Assembly: GCA_034926415.1 (NCBI GenBank)
Contig: JAYFRC010000034.1
Location: 7,432 to 71,431 of the forward strand
Direction: 5' to 3'
Origin: JAYFRC01 sp034926415
GTDB taxonomy: Bacteria; Bacillota; Clostridia; Oscillospirales; Oscillospiraceae
Length of the DNA stretch: 64,000 nt
The position numbers were made by a program, and so were the translations under genes. Position 1 is the stretch's first letter; every line of letters starts with the position of its first letter. The notes beneath the pieces are model-generated. The model saw only the letters and a program-made list of their open reading frames with translations, was not told the origin of the DNA and ran no database searches. Positions 40,833-49,157 of this stretch are shown here, in pieces.

Positions 40833-41488
40833 CAGCCGACCATGCTCCCTATCTTCCCTGGTATGATTATGTCGGCTTCGGTCTTGGCGATAACTTCCTC
40901 GGCCGTGACTCCGGGCGCGAGCTCCTCTAGCACAAGGCCGGTTTCGGTCCTATGCAGGACGCACAGCTCTGTCACTATATAATCAGCCTCGCTCGCGGCC
41001 GTCAGCGGCAGTGTACATTTTTTGAGTATCTTGGGCTCGCCTGATTTCGTGCAGTGCTCCATGGTAATTATTACCAGCTTCGCACCTGCGACGAGATCCA
41101 TCGCGCCGCCCATTCCGGGCACCATCTTTCCAGGGACCATCCAGTTGGCGATATTTCCCTCCTGGTCCACCTCGAGCGAGCCGAGCACCGTCGCATCGAC
41201 GTGTCCGCCGCGGATAAGACCGAAGGACATGCAGCTGTCGAAGCACATTCCTCCCGGCACTATGCTTACCGGCATGCCGCCGGCGTTCACGACGTCCTTT
41301 TCCTCTTTGCCTTTTTCCGGGGCGGGGCCGAGGCCGATGAAACCGTTTTCAGACTGGAGCATGACGTCGACGCCGTCGGGAATATAATTCGCTATTTTGG
41401 TCGGCATGCCTATGCCGAGATTAACAAGGTCGCCGTCGTGAAAAAATCTCGCCGCGCGCGAGACGATAAGTTCTCTTCCGTCCATCAT
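40832..41488 (-). CDS. 3-oxoacid CoA-transferase subunit B
   Basis: A 218-residue class I CoA-transferase beta subunit. The catalytic glutamate is in LQSENGFIGLGP (near residue 47). NLGIGMPTKIANYIPDG and PGMGGAMDLVAGAKLVI are typical of AtoA/ScoB. With subunit A it moves CoA between acids; in this operon the likely acceptor is acetoacetate and the donor the acyl-CoA released by BKACE (inference). It overlaps subunit A by four bases. Confidence 0.92.
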   Translation of the reverse strand: MMDGRELIVSRAARFFHDGDLVNLGIGMPTKIANYIPDGVDVMLQSENGFIGLGPAPEKGKEEKDVVNAGGMPVSIVPGGMCFDSCMSFGLIRGGHVDATVLGSLEVDQEGNIANWMVPGKMVPGMGGAMDLVAGAKLVIITMEHCTKSGEPKILKKCTLPLTAASEADYIVTELCVLHRTETGLVLEELAPGVTAEEVIAKTEADIIIPGKIGSMVG

Positions 41489-42156
41489 TCCGTCTCCTTT
41501 ACGACCATGTCGACGCAGACTCCCGGCGTCATAACCTCATCCGGGTCGAGCTGTCCGACCTCGACTATTTCCTCGGCCTCCGCTATGACGAAATCCGCGG
41601 CCATGGCCATGACGGGGTTGAAGTTTCGGGCGCAGCGGTGATATACGAGGTTGCCGGACGTGTCCGCCTTCCACGCGTGTATGAGCGCGACCTCGGCGCG
41701 GAGCGGAGTCTCGAGCAGATAATCTTTTTCTCCGACGCTTATCGTTTTTTTGCCGTCCGCTACCACGGTGCCTATGCCGGTAGGAGTCAGCACTCCGCCA
41801 AGCCCCGTTCCGCCGCAGCGTATGCGCTCTGCGAGAGTACCCTGCGGCACGAGCGTCACCTGAAGCTCGCCGCTGTTCATCTGGCGCCCCACCTCCGGAT
41901 TGAGGCCTATGTGCGAAGCCGTGAGCGAATACACTCGCTTTTGGCATATAAGCGTTCCGATGCCGTCCGCATGGTCGTTGCCCGCGTCGTTCGATATGAG
42001 GCGTAATCCGCTGACACCCTTTTCCGTCATCTTTATTATGAAATTATTAGGCGAACCGACGTTGGTGAATCCCGCGATCATTATCGTCATTCCATCATGT
42101 ATCTTTTCAAGCGCTTTATCTGCGCTGACTACTTTCGAACGCACGGCTGCTGTCAC
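41485..42156 (-). CDS. 3-oxoacid CoA-transferase subunit A
   Basis: A 223-residue alpha subunit: DGMTIMIAGFTNVGSPNNFI near residue 21 (glycine-rich CoA site), LTPTGIGTVVADGK, and the C-terminal CVDMVV. It forms the heterotetramer with the beta subunit encoded next. GAGGATG precedes the ATG at 42156. The 129-base gap from tctC upstream holds a long hairpin (42196-42252). Confidence 0.92.
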   Translation of the reverse strand: MTAAVRSKVVSADKALEKIHDGMTIMIAGFTNVGSPNNFIIKMTEKGVSGLRLISNDAGNDHADGIGTLICQKRVYSLTASHIGLNPEVGRQMNSGELQVTLVPQGTLAERIRCGGTGLGGVLTPTGIGTVVADGKKTISVGEKDYLLETPLRAEVALIHAWKADTSGNLVYHRCARNFNPVMAMAADFVIAEAEEIVEVGQLDPDEVMTPGVCVDMVVKETE

Positions 42157-42195
42157 ATCCTCTCGTTTTTTTCGTTTCTTTTTTATTTTTAATAG

Positions 42196-42252
42196 TTTCC
42201 GAAATGGGGGCTCCCCACTGCGGTTTCCGCCCGGGGAAGCCCCTTTCGGAAA
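42196..42252 (-). other. Large palindromic hairpin between tctC and the CoA-transferase genes
   Basis: TTTCCGAAA pairs with TTTCGGAAA, then GGGG/CCCC, CT/AG and CCCC/GGGG, with an inner GCGG-ttt-CCGC: 57 bases almost fully paired. No T-run follows on the minus strand. Likely lowers or separates expression downstream of the binding-protein gene. Confidence 0.7.
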
Positions 42253-42285
42253 TCTTATGCGTAATCCTTTGGTGAGGTAAGGGTA

Positions 42286-43263
42286 TTACTTCATCAGCTC
42301 GCCGTACTCGGCGTACTTGTCTTTTACGATCTGCTCGTAATCGTCGCCGGAGAGATACGCCCATGTCAGATTGCAGTTTTCAAGAGTAGTCTTGTAGGTG
42401 TCGTCATTCGCGGCGGTCTCGAAAGCCGTGCGGAGCTTTTCGACTATCGCGTCGTCCGTGTCTGCGGGAACGCAGATGCCCATGTAGGACAGAAGCTCTA
42501 TGTCGTAGCCCATCTCGCTGAGAGTCTCAACGTCGGGCGCGCTGTCCCAGCGCTGGTCGGTCGCGGAAGCGAGCAGACGCATTTCGCCGGACTCGACATA
42601 GGCGGTGAACGACGCCTGGTCGCACATCGCGCAGGGCAGGAAGCCGCCGAGGATATCGGTTATCATATCAGTCGTGGAGGAATAGTTGACGTAGTTGAAG
42701 CTCGCTCCGGTAGCCTTGGCAAGGTCGTCCATGGCAAAAGGCTGCGGATAGCCCGTCGCGCCGTAGTTTACCGCGCCCGTCTTGGCGGCGGTGATAAGGT
42801 CGTCGAGCGTCTGATAGGGCGAATTGGCGGCGACGATTATGCCGTAGCCGTACTGGCCAAACGCGCAGATATACTTAAAGCTGTCGGGAGTGTAGGTGAC
42901 ATCGAGCTGATAGGGAACGAGCGAGAGCGGAGAGAGCGTCGCAACGCCGATGGTGTATCCGTCGGCCTTGGAGTTTGCAAGCTCGGTGACGCCGACAGTG
43001 CCGCTGCCGCCGGTCAGGTTGGTGATGGTAATGGTGCCGTTGAGCGCCTTGCCCGCCGCGTCAGCGAGAGCGCGGGCCGCGAGGTCGGTGCCGCCGCCGG
43101 CGGAGTAGTTGACGATCATGTTGATGGCCTGATTCGGATAATCGGAAGCAGCATCGGTGCTCGTGCTTCCGCCCGTGCTTGAGCCGTTCGAGCCGCAGCC
43201 CACCAGCGAGAACGCCATTGACGCCGCCAGAACAAATCCGGCGATTGCTCTGATTCTTTTCAT
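42286..43263 (-). CDS. tctC: Tripartite tricarboxylate transporter solute-binding lipoprotein TctC
   Basis: A 325-residue lipoprotein (lipobox LVGC, C23) with an S/T/G linker and a Bug/TctC fold: YPNQAINMIVNYSAGGGTDLAARAL near residue 42 and GGSGTVGVTELANSKADGYTIG near 85, the two carboxylate-binding loops of the family. It captures a carboxylic acid outside the cell for TctA/TctB. GGAGG lies 8 bases before the ATG. Ligand unknown; a 3-hydroxy or betaine-type acid would fit the operon. Confidence 0.9.
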   Translation of the reverse strand: MKRIRAIAGFVLAASMAFSLVGCGSNGSSTGGSTSTDAASDYPNQAINMIVNYSAGGGTDLAARALADAAGKALNGTITITNLTGGSGTVGVTELANSKADGYTIGVATLSPLSLVPYQLDVTYTPDSFKYICAFGQYGYGIIVAANSPYQTLDDLITAAKTGAVNYGATGYPQPFAMDDLAKATGASFNYVNYSSTTDMITDILGGFLPCAMCDQASFTAYVESGEMRLLASATDQRWDSAPDVETLSEMGYDIELLSYMGICVPADTDDAIVEKLRTAFETAANDDTYKTTLENCNLTWAYLSGDDYEQIVKDKYAEYGELMK

Positions 43264-43335
43264 TTTTTATCCTCCTGTTTTTTTGATTTTTTAATCCGTG
43301 TTCCGCAATTCGCCTGTCGGAACGCAAATTTTTAA

Positions 43336-44847
43336 TTAAAGTCCGTCCTGAAGCTGCTTGTCCTTGCGCTTTCCGCGAAGTATGAGCACCACGGAGATTA
43401 TCGTCGCCGCCCAGAATATCCAGCAAAGCGGCGAGGAGAAGAACGTTCCGACATCTCCGCCCGACAGAACAAGCGCGCGGCGGAAATTCTTTTCAAACAA
43501 AGGCGAGAGTATGAAGCCGATAAGAACACAGGCCATGGGGAATTTGAACTTCGAGAGGATATAGCCGATGACAGCGAACACGAGCATTATCCACACGTCG
43601 GTGAGGTTGGAGTTAAGCGCGTACACGCCGATGATGCAGAACATGACGACGGCCGGGAAAATTATCGTCGTTTCAAGCGAGCATATCTTCTTGAATGCCT
43701 TCCATGTGAGAAGCACTATCGCGACGAGCACGACGTTGCAGAGTATGAGGCCGGCGTAGACATTGTAAACCGTTGCCGGAGACTCCTGGAACACCAGCGG
43801 GCCGGGGGTAAGGCCCTGAACGATGAACGCAGACATGAGCAAAGCCGCGCCGGTGTCGCCGGGAACGCCGATAGAGAGCAGAGGTATCATGTTCGCGCCG
43901 CAGACCGCGTTGTTCGCGCACTCCGCGCCCGCGACGCCCTCTATCGCGCCGTGGCCGAACTCCTCGGGATGCTTCGCGTTCTTGTGCGCGACATCGTAGC
44001 CTATGTAGCACGCAAGCGCGGGCCCGAGGCCCGGAAGCGATCCGATACCGCAGCCGAGGAACGCGGAGGTTATCCAGTGGCGGAGGCAGGTCTTTGCGTC
44101 AGCAAGAGTAAATTTGTTGTCATCCTTGCAGGTCGGCGGAGGAAGCTGAGCCTTGGTATTGCCGAGGGCGACGCTTTCGACCTGCTTGAGAACCTCGGAC
44201 AGGGCGAGGAAGCCGATGAGCATTACCACGAGGTCGATGCCGGACGAGAGCTTCAGCACGCCGAAGGTCAGACGCGGAATGGTAAACGACATGTCCATTC
44301 CGACGCAGCCGAACATCAGTCCGACACAGCCGGCGAGCAGTCCCTTTATCATGGACTTTCCGGCGGCGGAGGCAATTATCGTCAGCGCAAATATCATAAG
44401 CACCGCATACTCCGCGGGGCCGAAGTTCAGGGCGTACTTCGCTATCGGCTGAGCTACGACTATAAGGACTATGCAGCTGAACAGGCAGCCGAACGCCGAG
44501 CTGAACAGCGCCGTCTTAATAGCCTTTCCGGCTTTGCCCTGCCGAGCCAGCGCGTAGCCGTCGGCCACTGTCGCAGCGGCTGCTGGCGTGCCGGGCGTGC
44601 CGATAAGTATGGCCGCGAGCGAGCCGCCAAAGGTCCCCGCGTTATACGCGGCGAGCAGCATTACGAGCGACTGCGTGGGCGTGAGGTAATACGTCATCGG
44701 TATGACGAGCGCTATCGCCATCGTAGCGGTCAGTCCGGGTATCGCGCCGAGGACAAGTCCAAGCGCGACGCCGCCGAACAGGAAAAGGATGTTCATCGGC
44801 ATCAGCACAGCCTCGAAACCGCTGAACAGCATTGAAAGTGCTTCCAT
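43336..44847 (-). CDS. tctA: Tripartite tricarboxylate transporter large permease TctA
   Basis: A 503-residue permease with about 11-12 membrane segments and TctA signatures: GAIPGLTATMAIALVIPMTY near residue 35, YNAGTFGGSLAAILIGTPGTPAAAATV near 70, and GSLPGLGPALACYIGYD with the later IPLLSIGVPGD. ATG 44847 is 12 bases from AAAGGA; ATG 44859 would sit on it. The ribosome site is the 3' end of repeat element B. Confidence 0.92.
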   Translation of the reverse strand: MEALSMLFSGFEAVLMPMNILFLFGGVALGLVLGAIPGLTATMAIALVIPMTYYLTPTQSLVMLLAAYNAGTFGGSLAAILIGTPGTPAAAATVADGYALARQGKAGKAIKTALFSSAFGCLFSCIVLIVVAQPIAKYALNFGPAEYAVLMIFALTIIASAAGKSMIKGLLAGCVGLMFGCVGMDMSFTIPRLTFGVLKLSSGIDLVVMLIGFLALSEVLKQVESVALGNTKAQLPPPTCKDDNKFTLADAKTCLRHWITSAFLGCGIGSLPGLGPALACYIGYDVAHKNAKHPEEFGHGAIEGVAGAECANNAVCGANMIPLLSIGVPGDTGAALLMSAFIVQGLTPGPLVFQESPATVYNVYAGLILCNVVLVAIVLLTWKAFKKICSLETTIIFPAVVMFCIIGVYALNSNLTDVWIMLVFAVIGYILSKFKFPMACVLIGFILSPLFEKNFRRALVLSGGDVGTFFSSPLCWIFWAATIISVVLILRGKRKDKQLQDGL

Positions 44848-44851
44848 TTTT

Positions 44852-44998
44852 ATGACCATTCCTTTCTCTTTGGCAGAGTCACAAAATGACCATGAAAAGG
44901 AATGGCCATAATGTGCGTTTTTTTCGGTTGCCGCCCATGCGGCGAGAAAAATGCACTTAAATCAATTAAAGTTTGAGTTTGTTTCAAACTTTTTCTCC
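44852..44998 (-). repeat. Intercistronic structured element, copy B (tctB-tctA gap)
   Basis: Fills the gap from just after the tctB stop to the tctA start. Minus strand: H1 AAAGTTTGA-AACAAAC-TCAAACTTT; H2 GTGCATTTTT...GCCGC-ATGG-GCGGC...AAAAACGCAC; H3 ATGGCCAT-TCCTTTTC-ATGGTCAT; then GAAAGGAATGGTCAT with the ribosome site. The H3 left arm plus loop could instead pair with that site over 15 contiguous base pairs (two G-U). See copies A and C. Confidence 0.78.
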
Positions 44999-45005
44999 TT
45001 CTTTC

Positions 45006-45470
45006 TTACGGCATCCGCAGCGACAGTCCGTAGTGGAAGCTGACATAGATCAGTATCGGCAATACGACGGCCGCAATGACAATCTTTTTCCAGCTCTTCT
45101 GTCCGTAAGCCCATATCAAGAATCCGAGGGTCACGATTGTCACTGGGATGTAGGGAAGGAAGTAAAGCATTATTGTGTAAGCGACCATTACAGCCAATGT
45201 CAAAAGCACAAGTTTTGCTTCCTTCTTACCAAGCGAATACGTTTCCTGATCTGCTCTGTCCTTTTTCTTTCTTCCAAAAACGAACATGCACGCGCCTAAA
45301 ATGATGAACAATACCGCTATCGCTTCCGGGAAAAATCTCGGGGAGTTGAACAGCAGATCGCACTGGACCGCTTTTATCTGCCAAGGTATTATAACCGCCG
45401 CAAACAGCACGCCCAACACAGCAAACACGATACCGATAATCTGTTCCGCCTTGCTCTCTTTCAAGCTCAT
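45006..45470 (-). CDS. tctB: Tripartite tricarboxylate transporter small subunit TctB
   Basis: A 154-residue membrane protein with four hydrophobic segments, matching TctB in size and topology: IIGIVFAVLGVLFAAVIIPWQ at residue 12, the periplasmic QCDLLFNSPRFFPEAIAVLFIILG, and a C-terminal hydrophobic pair. Sequence conservation in this family is low, so the call rests on topology and on position beside tctA/tctC. First gene of the operon, AAAGGG 5-7 bases before the ATG. Confidence 0.8.
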   Translation of the reverse strand: MSLKESKAEQIIGIVFAVLGVLFAAVIIPWQIKAVQCDLLFNSPRFFPEAIAVLFIILGACMFVFGRKKKDRADQETYSLGKKEAKLVLLTLAVMVAYTIMLYFLPYIPVTIVTLGFLIWAYGQKSWKKIVIAAVVLPILIYVSFHYGLSLRMP

Positions 45471-45519
45471 GGAATCACCCTTTCTCTTCAGTCTTTGTTA
45501 GCATTTTTGATGTGTCCAA

Positions 45520-45548
45520 ATACTAATCTCAAAAGATTTATTTATCAA
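45520..45548 (-). promoter_or_regulatory. Promoter of the tctBAC-BKACE operon
   Basis: Minus strand TTGATA (45543-45548), 17 bases, TAGTAT (45520-45525), about 45 bases before tctB. The divergent gap 45471-45849 is very AT-rich and contains no gene; LysR sites are expected here but none is certain. Confidence 0.55.
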
Positions 45549-45849
45549 TTCGCGGAATAAACAAAGAATTTATTTTATTTTGTTTACAAAACAGATAAAA
45601 TCTATTTATGTTTATGATTTGCAGCTCTTATATTGGCTCTGCAGCGCGGTTTGAGGCTCTTTTTTAACAATTTTTTACCACAATTTTCTATAAATTAAGT
45701 TATTCTTTAAGCAAGTTATTGTTCTAATCTTCTAAAAAAGTTGGAATTTTGATGCTTTTCATTTTCGTTAAATATAAAACAAATAAAATTCACTTGAATT
45801 TAATATAAATTTTTATTATTATCACTTTTAGCATAAGGAGGTACTTTTT

Positions 45850-46770
45850 ATGGGATTCAGAGAACTTGAATATGTATGTGCGCTGGCGGAAAACAAGAGC
45901 ATAACGAAAACGGCAAAGGCGCTCGGGCTCACCCAGCCGGCGCTCAGCATATTTCTTAAAAATCTCGAGGCGGAGACGGGAACCCCGCTCTTTGAGCATG
46001 TCGGGAAGTCGCTTGTGCTCACGTACGCCGGTGAGCGTTATCTCCATTACGCGCGGGAGATACTCATAATGGAAAAAACGATGGATCACGAGCTTTCGGA
46101 ACTCCAGCTCGAGGACAAAGGCTGCCTGAGCCTGACGTGCATGCTGCCGAGAAGCACGTTTATGATCCCCGAGACGATACCCGCGTTCAAGCAGCTTTAT
46201 CCGAACGTGTCGATACAGCTTTACGAGGAGGTTGCATACGACGCGATAGAGCGCAACATACTTGACGGACGCGCGTCTTTAGGAATCGTCAACTATCAGC
46301 CGAAGGATCCTCACATAACGGCGATACCGCTTCATGAGGAGGAGCTGCTGCTGACCGTAAGCGACAACCATCCGATAGCCAAAAGGATGAACGCGCATCA
46401 TGGGGACAAGCCGCGAATCATCGACCTGAACGATTTCAAAAACGATCCGCTCATAATTCCGAAAAATACGCGCACTGCTGAACAGATACAGGCGATAACG
46501 CAAAAGCGCAGGCTCGACCAGCCCGTTTTTCTTGAGACGCGGAACATCGAAATTGCGCTTCGCCTCGCCTCCGAAGGGCTTGGAATCACCTTTCTCTGTG
46601 ACAGTCACATAAATTTCAAATACCTGCCCGACAACCTCGTATTCTTTTCGACCGCCGACCCCGACGCCAAAATGATGCTCTATCTCCTGTACCGCACTAA
46701 TTCCTACATGCCTTCGTATATCCAGAAATACATCGAAATGCTCAAGGATTACGCCTGCGGAAACCTGTAA
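45850..46770 (+). CDS. LysR-family transcriptional regulator
   Basis: A 306-residue LysR regulator: helix-turn-helix at residues 4-62 (LEYVCALAENKSITKTAKALG, then TQPALSIFLKNLEAETGTPLFE) and a periplasmic-binding-like effector domain (about 90-295). AAGGAGG lies 8 bases before the ATG. It is divergent from the tctB operon, the usual LysR arrangement, and probably senses that pathway's substrate or an intermediate. Confidence 0.9.
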   Translation: MGFRELEYVCALAENKSITKTAKALGLTQPALSIFLKNLEAETGTPLFEHVGKSLVLTYAGERYLHYAREILIMEKTMDHELSELQLEDKGCLSLTCMLPRSTFMIPETIPAFKQLYPNVSIQLYEEVAYDAIERNILDGRASLGIVNYQPKDPHITAIPLHEEELLLTVSDNHPIAKRMNAHHGDKPRIIDLNDFKNDPLIIPKNTRTAEQIQAITQKRRLDQPVFLETRNIEIALRLASEGLGITFLCDSHINFKYLPDNLVFFSTADPDAKMMLYLLYRTNSYMPSYIQKYIEMLKDYACGNL

Positions 46771-46774
46771 CAAA

Positions 46775-46815
46775 CCGCCCCTCAAACGTCCTTTACGGTT
46801 GCGTTTGAGGGGCGG
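46775..46815 (+). terminator. Hairpin after the LysR gene
   Basis: CCGCCCCTCAAACG-N13-CGTTTGAGGGGCGG, a perfect 14-bp stem with no T-run; possible terminator or processing site. Confidence 0.55.
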
Positions 46816-46859
46816 ATGCGTTATCATATATCTATCAATTATGCAGGAGGCGTTTTCAT

Positions 46860-47363
46860 GTGACGAGGGACGACTTGCTCTCCGCGCTCGCCGCGCACTA
46901 TGGCGAAAACTATTCAGCGGAAGAGACGGACGCCGGAGCGCTGCCGCTTTCCGCCTTTTACGTCATGCACAGCGTGGATGACAGATACACCCTTTTCCGC
47001 CAGTTCGTTACCGGCAAGGCCGAGTCGAACGACTTCGTGTACGTGTTCACTCCCGACGTCCTGACTCCGGAGCTTGCAAAAAGCTGCGCCCGTTTCGCGC
47101 TCGGCGACGCCTCCGCGCGCATAGACCCCACCGGCGACCATATGTTCTCGCTCATAACCGTTTTGTTTTTCAGCGGCAGCATCGACGCATCAGCCGCATC
47201 CGCGATAAAGAAGGCAAAAATGCACAGGGACTACAAGTCTCCCCAGACCGGATGGGCCGAGCTCCGCACCGCCGCGTTCGACGCAAGCGGAGCGTTAATC
47301 GCCGCCAACTCGATGGGGCGGGACGTGGCCGTCATGTTAAAAAAGGCTATCGCGGCAAAATAA
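46860..47363 (+). CDS. Hypothetical protein
   Basis: A 167-residue soluble protein I do not recognise. AGGAGG is 9 bases before GTG 46860, a good start; coding character matches its neighbours. Features: an N-terminal helix with acidic residues, FYVMHSVDDRYTLFRQFVTGKAESNDFVYVFTP (split pattern of strands and helices), and a C-terminal AELRTAAFDASG segment. No cysteine motif beyond one residue, no membrane segment or signal peptide. It may form an operon with the nucleotidyltransferase and pantothenate-kinase genes that follow, 37 bases away. Confidence 0.7.
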   Translation: MTRDDLLSALAAHYGENYSAEETDAGALPLSAFYVMHSVDDRYTLFRQFVTGKAESNDFVYVFTPDVLTPELAKSCARFALGDASARIDPTGDHMFSLITVLFFSGSIDASAASAIKKAKMHRDYKSPQTGWAELRTAAFDASGALIAANSMGRDVAVMLKKAIAAK

Positions 47364-47400
47364 GGCTGCCGCGCGTATTTTCGCATTTGGAGGAAAACCT

Positions 47401-48132
47401 ATGAAAGCAGTTATACTCGCCGCGGGCAAAGGCACGCGGCTTAAGACCAGCGGCGTAAATCTTCCGAAGGTGCTCCGCACCGCCGACGGGAAGCCTCTTC
47501 TCCACTATGTTCTGTCAGCTCTGTCGTTTTTGCCAAAGGACGACGTCATAATCGTCGTCGGCTATAAGCGCGAGATGGTAGAGGAGGCCTTTCCCGGTTA
47601 TAGCTTCGCCGTGCAGGAAAAGCAGCTCGGAACCGGACATGCCGTTGCCTGCGCCAAAAGCCTGCTTCGGGATTACAACGGGCCTCTGCTCGTATGCTGC
47701 GGCGACATGCCGCTGATGACCGAGAAGACCTACCGCGCCATACTCAATACTCACGAGTCAGAGGGCAACGTATGCACGATACTTGCCGCCGTCTGCTCCG
47801 AGGACCTTCCCTACGGCCGTGTCCTGCGCCGCGCGGACGGCACGTTTGACCGCGTCGTCGAGGACAAGGACTGCACGCCGGAGCAAAAAAAGATACGCGA
47901 GCTAAACGCGGGCGTATACGTATTCGACTGTCAGAGGCTCCTTTCGGTGCTTGACCGGCTCGACTGCGACAACGCGCAGGGCGAGTATTATCTAACCGAC
48001 GCGCCCGTGCTTATGCGCGAGGCGGGCGGGAGGATAGGCGTCTGCGCCGCCTGCACCGCCGACGAAATGCTCGGCGTCAACACGCCAGATCAGCTCGAGC
48101 AGGTAGAAAAATATCTGAAGGAGAAAAAATGA
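47401..48132 (+). CDS. GlmU-like nucleotidyltransferase
   Basis: A 243-residue NTP-transferase domain. Signature MKAVILAAGKGTRLK at the start with uridyl-binding NLPKVLRTADGKPLL, then QLGTGHAVACA (near residue 77) and CGDMPLM (near 101), as in the pyrophosphorylase half of GlmU (UDP-GlcNAc). The acetyltransferase beta-helix half is missing, so this is either a single-domain UTP:hexose/hexosamine-phosphate uridylyltransferase or a related enzyme. ATTTGGAGG precedes the ATG. The next gene begins 1 base after its stop. Confidence 0.82.
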   Translation: MKAVILAAGKGTRLKTSGVNLPKVLRTADGKPLLHYVLSALSFLPKDDVIIVVGYKREMVEEAFPGYSFAVQEKQLGTGHAVACAKSLLRDYNGPLLVCCGDMPLMTEKTYRAILNTHESEGNVCTILAAVCSEDLPYGRVLRRADGTFDRVVEDKDCTPEQKKIRELNAGVYVFDCQRLLSVLDRLDCDNAQGEYYLTDAPVLMREAGGRIGVCAACTADEMLGVNTPDQLEQVEKYLKEKK

Positions 48133-48133
48133 T

Positions 48134-48955
48134 ATGTCCTTTATCATAGGCATCGACGCGGGCTCGTCCGCCACTAAAATAATCGGCATGAACGCCGAAA
48201 AGCACCTATATCTTCCTCCGCTGCGCATGGATGCGGTCGACGGCGCGGGATTTTTCGGCGCCGCGCTCGACAAATATCTCGACCGCTCGGGCGTTTTAAA
48301 AGACGAAGTCTCTCTCATCTCGATGACCGGCGGGCGCGCCGACGGCGCGGGCGCGGAAATCGATGGCAAACCCGTAAAACGCGTAAAGGAGTTCGACGCG
48401 CTGGCCGCCGGAGCGCTTGAGTTCAGCGGGCAGGAGCGCGGCGTCGTCGCAAACATAGGCACGGGAGCATGCTTCGTTTACGCCGAGAAGGGCAAGAGCG
48501 CCGTGCACATCGGCGGAAGCGGCATAGGCGGCGGAACGCTCGTAGGGCTCTGCTCGCGGCTCGCGTTTGTCGACCGCATAGACGATATAACCTCCATGGC
48601 CGAGAGCGGCGACCTCGCAAATGTCGACATCTCGATCGCGGACATGTCACTCGGTGACCTTAAATCCCTCGACCCCAAAATGACGCTGTCAAATTTTGGA
48701 AAAACAGGCGACGGCGCCACGAGCGCCGACCTCGTGCTCGGCGCGATAAACCTCGTGCTTCAGAGCGTCGGCACGTTGGCGCTGTTCGCGTGCCGCTCCG
48801 TCAACTGCGAAACAGTTATAGTCACCGGCGGCCTCGCGGAGCTTCCGCAGGCTAAGGACAATTTTGAAAACTTTGAAAAGATATACGGAAAGAAATTTAT
48901 CCGCTGCGGGCTTCCGGCGTTTGTCACCGCCGCAGGGACAATACTCTGCAATTGA
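48134..48955 (+). CDS. coaW: Type II pantothenate kinase (CoaW/eukaryote-like)
   Basis: A 273-residue ASKHA-fold kinase: phosphate-1 loop GIDAGSSATKIIG, ANIGTGACFVY (phosphate-2, near residue 98) and GGSGIGGGTLVGL (near 118), ending VTGGLAELPQ. The pattern matches type II pantothenate kinases (Staphylococcus CoaW, eukaryotic PanK), the first step of CoA synthesis. GAGAAAAA is a weak ribosome site, and close coupling to the preceding gene is likely. Confidence 0.8.
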   Translation: MSFIIGIDAGSSATKIIGMNAEKHLYLPPLRMDAVDGAGFFGAALDKYLDRSGVLKDEVSLISMTGGRADGAGAEIDGKPVKRVKEFDALAAGALEFSGQERGVVANIGTGACFVYAEKGKSAVHIGGSGIGGGTLVGLCSRLAFVDRIDDITSMAESGDLANVDISIADMSLGDLKSLDPKMTLSNFGKTGDGATSADLVLGAINLVLQSVGTLALFACRSVNCETVIVTGGLAELPQAKDNFENFEKIYGKKFIRCGLPAFVTAAGTILCN

Positions 48956-48977
48956 CGATAAAGCGCGGCATAAATCA

Positions 48978-49015
48978 AACCCCCTTTCCAAGGCAGACGT
49001 CCGGGAAAGGGGGTT
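48978..49015. other. Hairpin after coaW
   Basis: AACCCCCTTTCC-N14-GGAAAGGGGGTT, a perfect 12-bp stem without a T-run; likely a first termination or processing hairpin ahead of the terminator at 49065. Confidence 0.5.
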
Positions 49016-49064
49016 GATGCCGTAGTAATAACACGGCTTACATGCCATCACCATTCTGACACAG

Positions 49065-49106
49065 AAAAGCAAACGGGAGTGCCTGGCAGCGCTCCCGTTT
49101 GCTTTT
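49065..49106. terminator. Bidirectional terminator
   Basis: AAAAGCAAACGGGAG-N12-CTCCCGTTTGCTTTT, a perfect 15-bp stem with T-runs on both strands, between convergent coaW and the htrA-like gene. Confidence 0.9.
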
Positions 49107-49157
49107 ATAAAAAATTGGAAAAAAAATGAAAAAGCGTTAATTCATATCCGGCGTAAA

